Shown here: positions 27,600 to 38,945 of the stretch, piece after piece
Layout: every line of letters begins with the position of its first letter
How positions within the stretch are numbered: the stretch's first letter is position 1
Assembly: GCA_018857735.1 (NCBI GenBank)
Contig: JABMCL010003926.1
Coordinates: 419,501 to 483,500 of the forward strand
Source of the DNA: Alviniconcha marisindica
Taxonomy: Eukaryota; Mollusca; Gastropoda; Provannidae
DNA length: 64,000 nt
Reading direction: 5' to 3'
Program-made: the position numbers and the translations under genes
The notes under the pieces: model-generated
The model's database searches: none
Told to the model about the DNA's origin: nothing
Seen by the model: only the letters and a program-made list of their open reading frames with translations

Positions 27600-27702
27600 G
27601 GCGCTTTGTCTGTTGGCCGGTTAAGTGTGTTGGAGACAACGACGTGCAGCCGGGGCCGTCTTCCCTTCGGTCCTACTCGAGCTGCGCTTCGGTGTACGGG
27701 CG
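27600..27702 (+). pseudogene. Possible LINE ORF start remnant with degenerate 2A-like GDNDVQPGP
   Basis: The frame FVCWPVKCVGDNDVQPGPSS resembles the GD(V/I)xxNPGP motif near the N-terminus of many animal non-LTR retrotransposon ORFs. It is immediately cut off by a long GT tract. Matches are G, D, P, G and P; the Asn is Gln. This is weak evidence. Confidence 0.3.
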
Positions 27703-27757
<55 letters not shown>

Positions 27758-27796
27758 TGTGTGTGCGTGTCGTGTGTGTGCGTGTGTGTGTGGTGT

Positions 27797-27838
<42 letters not shown>

Positions 27839-28063
27839 GTGTGTGTGGTGGTGTGTTGTGTGCGCGTGTGTGGTGTGTGTGTGTGTGTGGTGGTGTGTGT
27901 GTGGGTGTGTGTGTGGTGTGTGTGGTGCGTGGTGCATCGCGCGTCGTTGTGTGTGTGTGTGTGTGTGCGTGCTGTGCGCGCGCGTGTGTGTGTGTTTGTG
28001 TGTGTGTGTGGTGTGCCGCGTGTGTGTGGTGTGTGTGGTGTGTGTGTCGTCGTGCTGCGGGTG

Positions 28064-28094
<31 letters not shown>

Positions 28095-28149
28095 TGGTGT
28101 GTGTGTGTGTGTGTGTGTGGTGTGGTTTGTGTGTGTGTGTGTGGGTGTG

Positions 28150-28186
<37 letters not shown>

Positions 28187-28231
28187 GTGTTGGTGTGTGT
28201 GTGTGTTGTGTTGTGTGTGTGTGTGTGTTGT

Positions 28232-28280
<49 letters not shown>

Positions 28281-28362
28281 GTTGTGTGTGTGTGTGCGTA
28301 TGTGTGTGTGTGTGTCTGTGCGCGCGCGCGCGCGCGCGTGTGTGTGTATATGTGTGTGTGTT
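27703..28362 (+). repeat. ~660-bp (GT)n-rich tract with CG runs
   Basis: Almost only G and T with scattered C, ending in a CG-alternating run at 28320-28338. Open frames of 260-340 codons (Cys/Val) cross it and are artefacts of dinucleotide repetition. Confidence 0.95.
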
Positions 28363-28469
28363 CGTTCGTTCGTTTCGTGCGTACGTACGTGTAAGCGCAC
28401 GTATGTGGTGTCGAGGAGACGGGGCCGGTCTGAGTCACACGACAATGTCCACACGTTTTGAAGAGCAAT

Positions 28470-28560
28470 ACACAAACAAACGACGGGGAATCGAACCCTA
28501 AAGGCCGGTCGCGTGCCCGTCAGCCTCTCAGCCGTAACCAGGCGGCCAAAGCGCCTGCAG
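28470..28560 (-). mobile_element. tRNA-like SINE head
   Basis: On the minus strand, GGCCGCCTGGTTACGGCTGA (A-box region) is followed by AGGGTTCGATTCCCCG (B box). It lacks clear acceptor-stem pairing, so it is a SINE head rather than a tRNA gene. Confidence 0.6.
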
Positions 28561-28755
28561 AGGGCGCTGCGTGCACTGACTGTTCCGGCGGTAAAGGCGT
28601 CCTGTCGCCCTTTGCGGAACCAGTGGGCCGTGAAATGAAAGATTCCGCGCCGGTACTATACTCAGTCTGTCAATACTTTTAGCCTCTTTTCCTGCGCCGT
28701 CATCACTGAATGAGTCTACTTGCCTAAGCCGGGAACGAAATAAAAAGCCAAAGTA

Positions 28756-28756
<1 letters not shown>

Positions 28757-28837
<81 letters not shown>

Positions 28838-29105
28838 GAGAGAAAAAAGTAACGATTTTGTTTGAAATATATCGGGAAAACGTCCATTACCAACATAGCC
28901 CATCCCAAAAGTACAAGAGAGAAGAAGAAGAAGAAGTAACGATTTTGTGTGAAATATATCGGGGAAACGTCCATTACCAACATAGCCCATCCCAAAAGTA
29001 CAATAGAAAAAGAAGAAGAAGAAGAAGAAGTAACGATTTTGTGTGAAATATATCAGGGAAACGTCCATTACCAACATCCATTACCAACATAGCCCATCCC
29101 AAAAG
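28757..29105 (+). repeat. (GA)n then a ~88-bp unit in three copies
   Basis: (GA)n at 28757-28830. Then GAAATATATCGGGGAAACGT, CCATTACCAACATAGCCCAT and CCCAAAAGTACAA repeat three times, separated by growing GAA runs. Confidence 0.92.
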
Positions 29106-29579
29106 CACACCGACGGAGGTGTCGCAGGGTGTTCCTTGTCCCTCTTATGACGTAATCAGATTATCGTGTTTTTTGGTTTTGTTTTTGTTTTTGCCATGGT
29201 GTTCCAAATATAGTCACGTGTGCTGCTTGAGATGCCATGTTTGGAAAGCTTAGAACATGCTGCTTATAACAAGTGAAGCTGACAACGAGCGAATTCAGTT
29301 CTGCTGCGCACGGATTTTGCCCGTTTGTCCCGTGGCCCTCGTAGCGAGCTTGCCTGTACAGGTGTTCCGTGACAGCTGAACGTTGTAATACAGAAGATCG
29401 CAGCATTTCCCTTTTTTTCTGGTCACCTTGAGCTGGTAGCCCGCAGAAAAGACACCCAGTTGAGAAGTCAGATTTGGACTTTCTCGAGCCAAAGACTGTG
29501 CCGCGCTCCTGGTTCGGTGCCCCCGTCACTCTTCGTCCTTACGTCACCTTTTATTAGGTTGGCGTTACAGTACCTGTGA

Positions 29580-29950
29580 CGGCATGATTTGACACCCTGT
29601 CACCACCACTCTGCACCTATCCTGCACTGGCTTCCCATTTCGGAACGTATTAAGTACAAAGTCGCTTGTATGTGTTTCAGTGTTATAAACGGTTCTGGTC
29701 CTGCTTACCTCTCTGAGCTGCTGCATGTCTACACTCCGTCTCGTACACTACGCTCTCCTTCTGACACCCGCATGCTGAAAATCCAACAATACAAACGCAA
29801 GACTCGTGGCTTTCGCGCCTTCTCTTGCTTTGGACCCCATATATAGAAATCAGTCCCACAAGACCTTAGACACTGCTCAACCCTGTCATCTTTTAAGGAC
29901 AAACTGAAAACCTTCCTCTTGTCACAGTACTTCCGCCCCAACTAATACCA
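29580..29950 (+). pseudogene. LINE reverse-transcriptase ORF, 3' end (CR1/L2-like)
   Basis: The translated frame HWLPISERIKYKVACMCFSV, then GPAYLSELLHVYTPSRTLRS and SDTRMLKI, is the well-known C-terminal block of CR1/L2-type ORF2 proteins. After GPHI a TAG stands where Trp is usual (WNSLP). The frame then continues as PQDLRHCSTLSSFKDKLKTF. This is a 5'-truncated, dead copy. A second fragment of the same block lies inverted at 61760-61850. Confidence 0.85.
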
Positions 29951-30124
29951 ATACCTAGTTTTCGCCAGAGTCAACAATGACAAAACAGACCGCTGACTCC
30001 AACAAGGAGGACCGGATACGAGAATCTAAGTTTATTCTCAAGTGGGCACAGGATCTGTAACGTGTGTATATGATCTTTCTGCACACGGGAGAGCTCGGTT
30101 TATAGTCTCATCGGAAAGAGTAGA

Positions 30125-31060
30125 TTCTGCACAGAATTTGACTCCGGAGAAATATCGGGGCGGGCGGAAAGCCTAGCACGTAACGGTCACCATCCATGTG
30201 GTGACCACCTCCATCGTGCTTAGCTCTAGTACGTAACGGTCAGCCGTCCATGTGGTGACCACCTCCATCGTGCTTAGCTCTAGTACGTAACGGTCACCAT
30301 CCATGCGGTGACCACCTCATCGTGCTTAGCTCTAGCACGTAACGGTCACCCCATCCACTGTCGGTTGGACCAGCCAATCCACCCGTACGTAGCTCTAGAA
30401 CGTAACGGTAAAAGCCATCCACCGTGGTGGGGAAACCACGACTCCATCGTGCTTTAGCTCTAGCAGTAACGTCAGCCATCCAGTGGTGACCACGCTAACG
30501 GTCAGCCATCCACTGGTGCTAGCTCTCAGTCGTCAGCCATCCAGTGGTGACCACCTCCGTCGTGCTTAGCTCTAGCAGTACGGTCAGCCATCCAGTGGTG
30601 ACCACCTCCGTCGTGCTAGCTCTAGCAGGTAACGGTCAGCCATCCACGTGGTGACCACCTCCGTCGTGCTTAGCTCTAGCAGGTGACGGTCAGCCATCCA
30701 GGTGGTGACCACCTCCGTCTTTTGCTTAGCTCTAGCAGTAAGGTCAGCCATCCATGTGGTGACCACCTCCATCGTGCTTAGCTCTAGCACGTAACGGTCA
30801 GCCATCCAGGTGGTGACCACCTCCATCGTGCTTAGCTCTAGCACGTAACGGTCAGCCGTCCATGTGGTGACCACCTCAATCGTGCTTAGCTCTAGCAGGT
30901 AAAGGTCAGCCATCCACGTGGTGACCACCTCCGTCGTGCTTAGCTCTAGCAGGTGACGGTCAGCCATCCAGGTGGTGGCCAGAATCCACCGTGCGTAGTT
31001 TGGCTTTCGAGCGGAGTACTCTCGCTGTGCGCCACTGGCTCTCCGGCTGCCGTCATTGAT
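30125..31060 (+). repeat. ~54-bp minisatellite grown inside a dispersed-repeat B copy
   Basis: About 15 units of GTAACGGTCAGCCATCCATG, TGGTGACCACCTCCATCGTG and CTTAGCTCTAGCAC. The left flank (GCACAGAATTTGACTCCGGA) and right flank (CGAGCGGAGTACTCTCGCTG) match the single-copy version at 8265-8405, which holds one such unit. The middle (30340-30600) is scrambled. Confidence 0.9.
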
Positions 31061-31269
31061 TGCTGGAGGTTTTGTTGTTCTTTGTTTTCAATTGATTTCC
31101 TCGCGCCTTTCTGGATTTTCGCGGGGTCGCACAGCTGTGTGCTAATGAAAAAGAGCACTCCCCGTGGCCGACTTAAGCTACGAGCATTGTTTTATTCTGG
31201 ACTGGGGATTGAAATCAAAACAAGACCTTCAGCCAGCTTTATGAATAATATTGAAATAAACGATTTTTT

Positions 31270-31575
31270 CCCTCTCTCCACTCCACTAGCTGCCCTCGCC
31301 CCACCCCCCCTTCCACTCCTCCGCCACCCCACTCTCTCTCTCTCTCTCTATGTCCCCCCCCCCCCCCCCCCCTTTCTCTCTTTCCCCATCCCTCTCCCTC
31401 ATTCCTGCTCCTTCCCTCTCCCCCCTCCCATCCCTCTTTGTCCGTCCCCCTCCCTCCCCGCCCCATCACTCCTTGCCCCCCTGCCCCCTTCTCTCTCTCT
31501 GTCTCTGTGTGTCTCTGTCTCTGTGTCTCTCTGTCTCTGTGTCTCTCTGTCTCTGTCTCTCTGTCTCTGTCTCTG

Positions 31576-31608
<33 letters not shown>

Positions 31609-31649
31609 GTCTCTCTCTGTCTCTGTCTCTCTCTGTCTCTCTCTGTCTG

Positions 31650-31744
<95 letters not shown>

Positions 31745-32253
31745 GTCTCTCTCTCTCTGACTCTCTGTCTCTCTCTCTCTGTCTCTCTCTCTGTGTCTCT
31801 GTCTGTCTCTGTCTCTCACTGTGACTCTGTGTGTGTGTGTGTCTCTCTCTGTCTCTCTCTCTCTCTCTGTTTCTCTCTCTCTCTCTCTCTGTCTGTCTCT
31901 GTCTCTCACTGTGACTCTGTGTGTGTGTCTCTCTGTCTCTCTCTGTCTCTCTCTCTGTGTCTCTGTCTCTGTCTCTCACTGTGACTCTGTGTGTGTGTGT
32001 GTGTCTCTCTCTCTCTCTGTCTCTCTCTGTCTCTCTCTGTCTCTGCTCTGTTGTCTCTCTCTCTCCTCTCTCTCTCTCTCTGTCTGTCTCTGTCTCTCTG
32101 TCTCTTGTGTGTGTCTCTCTGTCTCTCTGTCTCTCTGTTGTCTCTGTCTTGTCTGTCTGTCGTCTGTCTGTCTGTCTGTCTTGTCTTCTGTCTCTCTGTC
32201 TGTCTGTCTGTCTGTCTGTCGTCGTCTGTCTGTCTCGTCTGTCTGCTCTTCTC

Positions 32254-32303
<50 letters not shown>

Positions 32304-32312
32304 CTCTCGACT
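31270..32312 (+). repeat. 1-kb C/T-rich tract (CCT, CTCTGT, CT, CTGT)
   Basis: Polypyrimidine on the + strand: C-rich first 220 bp, then CTCTGT repeats, (CT)n and CTGT runs. Open frames in it (Leu/Ser/Cys or Arg/Glu/Asp) are artefacts. Confidence 0.95.
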
Positions 32313-32395
32313 GCCGCAATTCGAACAGCGTCCTTTTTTCGCAAAGATGAGGGAGACGAGAGAAGAATGCGGAAGCTGTTAGGCTATTGAATTTA

Positions 32396-32498
32396 CAGTC
32401 CAGCATCCTAACCATCCTAACCGTCCTAACCATCCTAACCATCCTAACCATCCTAACCATCCTAACCGTCCTAACCATCCTAACCATCCTAACCGCAT
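32396..32498 (+). repeat. 9-bp repeat CCATCCTAA, about 11 copies
   Basis: Units CCATCCTAA and CCGTCCTAA. Not a telomere repeat: the unit is 9 bp and lacks CCCTAA. Confidence 0.92.
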
Positions 32499-32554
32499 TG
32501 CCAAACACCAAGCACTGATTTACGACATCCTTCATCCAAGAAGGAAGGTGCCGC

Positions 32555-32650
32555 AAAGCGATGCTGGGAGTGTCGCACACTGCAAGAGTTGTCCTTCGCC
32601 CTTTCATCGGAGTGTCGCACACTGCAAGAGTTGTCCTTCTTCCTTTCATC
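32555..32650 (+). repeat. 46-bp direct duplication
   Basis: GAGTGTCGCACACTGCAAGA followed by GTTGTCCTTC and CCTTTCATC occurs twice, the second copy ending in CTTCCTTTCATCAGAT. Confidence 0.85.
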
Positions 32651-32689
32651 AGATCGCGATGTCACAACCACCCGCACGCTGAGACATTC

Positions 32690-32975
32690 CACTTTCTTGG
32701 GACATTCCGTCCCATTTCCATGGGACATTGCATTTCCTTGCGACGCTCCACTTTCCTGGGACATTCCACCTTTTGGGGACATTCCACTTTCATGGGAGAT
32801 TTCACACCTTTTGGGGGCATTCCATTTCCTTTAGACATTTCATTTTCTTGAGACATTTGCTTTCCTTGGGACATTCCACTTTCTTGGGACATTCCACTTT
32901 CTTGGGACATTCGACTTTCTTCGGACATTCCATTTCCTTGGGACATTCCACTTTCTTGGGATATTCCATTTTCCC
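32690..32975 (+). repeat. ~18-bp minisatellite TTGGGACATTCCACTTTC
   Basis: About 15 imperfect units. Open on both strands because the unit is six codons long. Confidence 0.92.
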
Positions 32976-33201
32976 GTGTTACATTGAAACAGTTACATTT
33001 GTCGATAATTTAAAAACCGTTAATACGTGTATTTTCATTTGACAGGCTCATGTACTTGGCTTGTGTAGGCTTGTGTTTGGCCACCATATCATCTACACCG
33101 ATGAGTGTTAGCAACGACCGATCTACCAAGCTACCTACCTATAATTATACCATCTATCTATCTGTCTATCTACCGATGTCGCTGCCTACCTACCTTTACA
33201 T

Positions 33202-33365
33202 AGTTCAGGAGCTGTGTGAGAGTCGAGGTGGCCGTCCTGGGCTGTCCGTCCTAACGAGCCTTCTGGTTTCCGTGGACGTAAAGATTTATTGAACCATGCT
33301 TCGGCATTGGTCACAACTTGCCCCTAATATGTCAACTGACATCCAAGGACATTAAGCAACACTAC
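33202..33365 (-). mobile_element. Dispersed repeat B, inverted
   Basis: GTTCAGGAGCTGTGTGAGAG through GACATTAAGCAACACT, the reverse complement of the 24445 copy. It is bracketed by two ~115-bp near copies of single sequence (CTTGGCTTGTGTAGGCTTGT at 33055 and 33385), so this stretch was duplicated around it. Confidence 0.85.
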
Positions 33366-33662
33366 CTACCTACCTACCTGTACTTGGCTTGTGTAGGCTT
33401 GTGTTTGGCCACCATATCATCTACACTACTGAGTGTTAGCAACGACCGATCTACCAAGCTACCTACCTAATAATTATACCATCTGTCTATCTGTCTATCT
33501 ACCGATGTCGCTGCCTGCCTACCTTTTTTCCTGCTGAGGCGGTGACCCTGTGTGTTTGACGGGACCTCCAATCGGAAGGGCTGCGATGAGCACCTTTGGC
33601 CTTTGACCTTTGGCCTTGCTGCTTGCAACGGACCGTCTGACCCAGAGAAGCTATTTTAACAT

Positions 33663-33924
33663 ACTGCTACTACTACTACTGCTACTGCTACTGCTGCTGC
33701 TGCTACTGCTGCTTCTACTGCTACTACTGCTGCTGCTGCTACTACTACTGCTACTGCTACTACTGCTACTACTACTGCTACTGCTGCTACTACTGCTACT
33801 GCTGCTGCTGCTGCTACTGCTGCTTCTACTGCTACTACTACTGCTGCTGCTGCTACTACTACTACTGCTACTGCTACTACTGCTGCTACTACTGCTACTA
33901 CTACTGCTGCTGCTGCTACTACTG

Positions 33925-33956
<32 letters not shown>

Positions 33957-33963
33957 ACTACTA

Positions 33964-33998
<35 letters not shown>

Positions 33999-34022
33999 AC
34001 TAACTACTACTACTACTACTAC
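33663..34022 (+). repeat. 360-bp (CTG/CTA)n trinucleotide tract
   Basis: Pure CTR triplets for about 120 units with two CTT. It reads as poly-Leu. Blocks such as GCTGCTGCTGCTACTACTAC recur, giving a higher-order pattern. A smaller GAT/GCT tract follows at 34108-34160. Confidence 0.95.
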
Positions 34023-34159
34023 ATTCCGATAACTAACTAACTAAATTACTCTCTATCTTCTCTTTAGGTGGCGCGGAAGCCTAGCTGGAGCCTCCGAGGA
34101 CATTTGATGATGATGCTGATGATGCTGATGATGATGATGCTGATGATGATGATGATGAA

Positions 34160-34325
34160 GTGATGCTTAATGTCCTCAGATGTCAGTTGACATATCAGGG
34201 ACAAGCTGAGACCAATGTCGAAGCACGGTTCAGTATAGCTTTACGTCCACGGAAACCAGAAGGCTCGTTATGACGGGGAGACCAGGACGGCCACCTCGAC
34301 TCTCACACAGCTCCTGAACTATGGA
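34160..34325 (+). mobile_element. Dispersed repeat B, forward fragment
   Basis: Same sequence as at 24445 with a few substitutions. Confidence 0.83.
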
Positions 34326-34327
34326 CA

Positions 34328-34802
34328 TTTGATTGATTGATGATCACTTATATAGCGTTATTCTCCGCTCTCTTGAGCAGACTCACTGCGCTCGCATGTG
34401 GTTCCACATGAGTGACTGGCGTTTTATAGCGCGTTTTTTGAATATCCACCGAAGTGGTGTACTTACAGCGCTGGCATGGCTGGTGCCATATGAAACTGCA
34501 GCCGTCTCGGCGCAAGTTCTGTGTACACATACAACCATGCTCCAAGTCACTTCATGCAAAGCTACATACGTAAGGTGCATGAGTGTTTAGCTGTAACCTG
34601 CCACCTGTGCCTTTGGCAGAATACCGGGATCTTTTACGTGCTACTGCGGTAACACGGGGGTGGAACGGATACCGAAATAAGAATCAGCACAGAAAGTCGA
34701 CCCTGGAGAAGAAAATTCTCCCGCCGCTCCTGCAGGGATTCGAACCCGCGACCTTTCAGTCACGAGTCCGGCGCTCTAACCACTGAGCCACCCCCGCCCC
34801 AT
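34328..34802 (-). mobile_element. tRNA-derived SINE (third family), inverted
   Basis: On the minus strand the head reads GGTGGCTCAGTGGTTAGAGC, then GTCGCGGGTTCGAATCCCTG, a good pol III A and B box pair with tRNA-like spacing. The tail at the other end is TTGATTGATTGATGATC. The D-loop to T-arm part is tRNA-like, but the element runs on for about 400 bp, so it is a SINE. Confidence 0.75.
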
Positions 34803-34825
34803 TAAGCCCCACATCATCATCCAGC

Positions 34826-35020
34826 GCGAGTTCCGGGCAACAGACATCAGCTGACGTAGTTCCGGGCAACAGACATCAGCTGACGTAGTTCCGGGCAACA
34901 GACATCAGCTGACGTAGTTCCGGGCAACAGACATCAGCTGACGTAGTTCCGGGCAACAGACATCAGCTGACGTAGTCGGGAACAGACATCAGCTGACTAT
35001 TCCGGGCAACAGACATCACT
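34826..35020 (+). repeat. 29-bp minisatellite, about 7 copies
   Basis: The unit is GTAGTTCCGGGCAACAGACA then TCAGCTGAC. The last units have lost bases. Confidence 0.93.
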
Positions 35021-35077
35021 GCACGAACGACACAAGCACACAGCGCGCTGGCACGCCATCCAACACAAAAACAACAC

Positions 35078-35141
35078 CAACACACACACACCCACACACC
35101 ACACACACACACACAACACACACACACCACACACTGACACA

Positions 35142-35192
<51 letters not shown>

Positions 35193-35416
35193 ACACACAC
35201 ACACACCACACACACACACATGCAGCACACACACTACACACACACACGCACACCACACACACACGCGCGGCGGCGGCGCGCACACAACCCACAACACACA
35301 CACAACACACACCACCACACACACATACACAGATAACTACAGACACACAACACCACCACACACCACACACACACACACCACAACAACCACACCCTCGCAC
35401 AGCCACACACACACAC

Positions 35417-35505
<89 letters not shown>

Positions 35506-35527
35506 CACACAACACACACACAAACCA

Positions 35528-35602
<75 letters not shown>

Positions 35603-35605
35603 CCA
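35078..35605 (+). repeat. ~530-bp (CA)n-rich tract
   Basis: CA and CCA repeats throughout. From 35606 to 36060 there is single-copy-looking sequence with the phrase GGATTTTAACGTCCCGTCCA at about 35856 and a LINE-tail-like GCCCGCGCTTG piece at 35960. Confidence 0.93.
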
Positions 35606-36062
35606 ACCAACCACCACACCACACCAAAACAGCAGCAACAGCAGCAAAACCCGAAGTAACCAAGAGGTAAGTGGTAACAACAAAGACAAACTAGCGGTGT
35701 TGGCTTCAGTCTGGTTACAAAAACACTCTTCAGTACAAGGGTCGATAACCGACCGACTACTTCCTGTTTGTTGTTGCAGTTCGATTTCAGTGGTTGCTGC
35801 TGTAACGTATAACTACTGTAACTGTAACTGGTCGCTGCCCTAGTTAGTTAGTTCTTGGATTTTAACGTCCCGTCCACAGGTCATCCTAACCTAGGATAGA
35901 ATGAAGCAAGGCAGGCAGTAGGAACAATAATAGCGTGCATTTGTAATGCACACAAGAGCCCGCGCTTGCAAAAATCTGCCTCTATAAATCATACATACAT
36001 ATCGATTCTGTTTATTGTTGCTAGATATTAGAAGTGGGGAGGAGTGCGTCGGGTGGGTAAAT

Positions 36063-36064
<2 letters not shown>

Positions 36065-36142
<78 letters not shown>

Positions 36143-36171
36143 ACCCCCCCCCCCAAACACACACACACATT

Positions 36172-36261
<90 letters not shown>

Positions 36262-36275
36262 CGCACGCACATACA
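36065..36275 (+). repeat. (CA)n microsatellite, two blocks
   Basis: (CA)n at 36065-36138 and 36176-36256, interrupted by a C run. Confidence 0.95.
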
Positions 36276-36601
36276 CACACAAACGGACGAACGAAGAGGT
36301 GTGGAAACTGGATACTGGTTGTAGTTGCGGTAGAAGAATTGTGAAAAGCGTAGCTACTTTTGTTTTGAAAGACGAGAGTTGACCGGAGCCTGAAACCAAG
36401 AGTTCCAAACGTAAGGCACAAAGCAGGACAATGAGCGAAAGCTATGAATCTTGCGTTTGTATTGACAGACAAAAAATAAATACAAATGTAGGCTATGTGT
36501 TTGGTTAGGAAGCCGTAAACATAAATTTTGTCTTTTTCTTGCGGACCGTCGGCCGGAATTGTTCATTGCAGACCCTCTGCTGTGTTGACCACAGTCTGGG
36601 G

Positions 36602-36605
<4 letters not shown>

Positions 36606-36690
<85 letters not shown>
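36606..36690 (+). repeat. (GA)n microsatellite
   Basis: About 42 GA units, followed by CTCGAACTCG, the same junction as after the GA run at 42145-42207. The two are therefore probably copies of one dispersed repeat. Confidence 0.93.
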
Positions 36691-36691
<1 letters not shown>

Positions 36692-36924
36692 TCGAACTCG
36701 GTTTTAATGCTCAGTTTTAATACTCAAGGACAGGTCCGTTTGGATCTATCTAACAGCCAGTCCTTGCTATACTATAAACAGGTGCAACAAACGAAACAAA
36801 ATAAAACTAGAAGAAAAAAGAAGAAGTGAGTTTGCAGTCTGAACAATAATTATATATCAGTGAAACACATGTGCCGTCCCCCCCCCCCCACCCCCCCACC
36901 CCCACCCCCTCCCCCTTCTCCCCG

Positions 36925-37545
36925 GAGCTCAGGAGCTGTGTCAAAGTCGAGGTGGACGTCCTGGGCTCCCCGTCTCTAATAGTCCTGATGGTCTCTGTGG
37001 ACGTAAAGCAACACTGAACTGTAGTATTACAGAGCTCAGGAGCTGTGTCAAAGTGGAGGTGGACGTCCTGGGCTCCCCGTCTCTAATAGTCCTGATGGTC
37101 TCTGTGGACGTAAAGCAACACTGAACTGTAGTATTACAGAGCTCAGAGCTGTGTCAAAGTGGAGGTGGACGTCCTGGGCTCCCGTCCCCAATAGTAATAG
37201 TCCCTGTGGACGTAAAGCAACACTGAACTGTAGTATTACAGAGCTCAGAGCTGTGTCAAAGTGGAGGTGGACGTCCTGGGCTCCCGTCCCCTAATAGTCC
37301 TGATGGTCTCTGTGGACGTAAAGCAACACTGAACTGTAGATTACAGAGCTCAGAGCTGTGTCAAAGTGGAGGTGGACGTCCTGGGCTCCCGTCCCTAATA
37401 GTAATAGTCCCTGTGGACGTAAAGCAACAGTGAACTTAAACAACCTTTCAGAGCTTAAGAGCTGTGTGAAAATCGAAGTGGACGTCCTGGGCTCCCGTCC
37501 CTAATAGTCCTTACGGTCTCCGTGGACGTAAAGCGACACTGAACA
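36925..37545 (+). repeat. ~105-bp array of a repeat-B-related unit, 6 copies
   Basis: The unit holds GAGCTGTGTCAAAGTGGAGG, TGGACGTCCTGGGCTCC and TGTGGACGTAAAGCAACACT. It is related to the inverted form of repeat B. C runs flank it at 36880-36920 and 37553-37602. Confidence 0.9.
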
Positions 37546-37927
37546 TGAATTCCCCCCCCCCCCCCCCCCCCCCCACCCCCCCCCCACCCCCCCCCCCCCC
37601 ACCCCTTACCCTGCCTTGAGGCTCCCCCCACCTCCTGATTTTCGCCCATTTTTCCCGTAAAAAGAAAACAGCGTCGGGAGCCAGTATTAATTACCGGTCA
37701 CCCCGGTGACATTGTGTGCTGATGGAAGCCGTAGTTTGGTCACTTCGCCAAAACAAGGGCCAGGCAAAAGAAAAGTGGAGCGTGTTTTCCTGTCGGACGG
37801 GAGTTCTCAGCCGACGTCACCGGGAACACAATGGGTGCCCGTGTTTTGCCGGTGCGTGCGTCCCTTGTAAAGTGACTCCACAACAGTCATCGCACTAGTG
37901 ATAATGTTGTGAGAAACAAACGGAACA

Positions 37928-38004
37928 ATGGCTGCTTGGGACGATCAATCCAGTTCACCACCTGCTCTGGCCGAAAGACTGGGCATACTTAAAGGATCAA
38001 GGCG
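37928..38004 (+). CDS. Candidate first coding exon of an unidentified gene
   Basis: An ATG in good context (AACAATGG) opens MAAWDDQSSSPPALAERLGI followed by LKGSRR, then a donor GGCG|GTAACA. The surrounding 300 bp (37650-38010) is not repetitive and is richer in CpG than the neighbourhood. No further exon in matching phase was found with confidence, and I do not recognise the protein. It may be chance; TAA follows in frame if unspliced. Confidence 0.3.
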
Positions 38005-38186
38005 GTAACAACTTCATTCCAGGAAAACTTGCTCCAGACATAGTTAAAAAATAATAATATATATATATATAAAACTAAATCTACTGCAAGATTTTGTGTT
38101 TGACAAGAGCCGGCCGTTGTTGTTTATGTTAACGTTTTATTAAAAACAAGGTATATGAAGAGGCTGTTTTCAGTCTCAGTCAGTAT

Positions 38187-38211
38187 GTGTGTGTGCGTGT
38201 GTGTGAGTGTG

Positions 38212-38278
<67 letters not shown>

Positions 38279-38302
38279 ATAAGAGGAGATGATGAGGTAG
38301 AT

Positions 38303-38357
<55 letters not shown>

Positions 38358-38472
38358 GTGTTGTGTGTGTGTGTTGTTGTGTGTGTGTGGTGTGTTGTTT
38401 TTGAGTGTGTGTGTTGTGTGTGTGTGTGTGTACGTGTGTATGAAGAGAGAGAGAGAGAGAGAGAAGAGAGAG

Positions 38473-38557
<85 letters not shown>

Positions 38558-38632
38558 TGATGATTTGTTGTGTGTAGTGTGTGTGTTCGTGTGAGGAGAA
38601 CTAGAGAAAGGAGAGACAGAAAAGTAGAGCAC

Positions 38633-38664
<32 letters not shown>

Positions 38665-38945
38665 AGAGAAGCAGACAGACAGAAGACAGAAGACAGACAG
38701 ACAGAACAGAAGACAGAGTAGGGGGGCAGAAGACAGACAGAAGAAGACAGAGACAGAGACAGAGAGAAGAGAAGAAGAAGCGAGGACAGACAGACAGGAC
38801 AGGACAGACACAGAGACAGAGACAGAGAGACAGACAGAAAGAGGACCAGTGTGTGTGTGTGTGTGGGTGGGTGGGTGTGTGGGTGTGTGGGTGTGTGGGT
38901 GTATGGGTGGGTCAGTGGGTGGGTGGGTGGGTGGGTGTGCTCATG
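38187..38945 (+). repeat. GT, GA and CAGA microsatellite block
   Basis: (GT)n at 38220-38276, (GA)n mixed with GTTGTG at 38300-38440, (GA)n at 38440-38555, GACAGA runs at 38640-38850 and GGGTGGGT at 38860-38940. Confidence 0.93.

Noticed and set aside
27600..28501. Open frames of 260-340 codons on both strands
   Set aside because: They consist of GT/CA dinucleotide translation (Cys/Val, His/Thr) and have no domain or splice context.
32396..32498. Interstitial telomere repeat
   Set aside because: The unit is the 9-bp CCATCCTAA, not TTAGGG/CCCTAA.
31239..32649. Long Leu/Ser or Arg/Glu/Asp frames
   Set aside because: Pure CT/GA microsatellite; openness follows from base composition.
33610..34032. 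140-codon poly-Leu frame
   Set aside because: Produced by a CTR triplet tract; no start context or flanking coding signal.
34726..34800. Functional tRNA gene on the minus strand
   Set aside because: Good A and B boxes, but it joins a SINE body and lacks a clear 3' terminator context.
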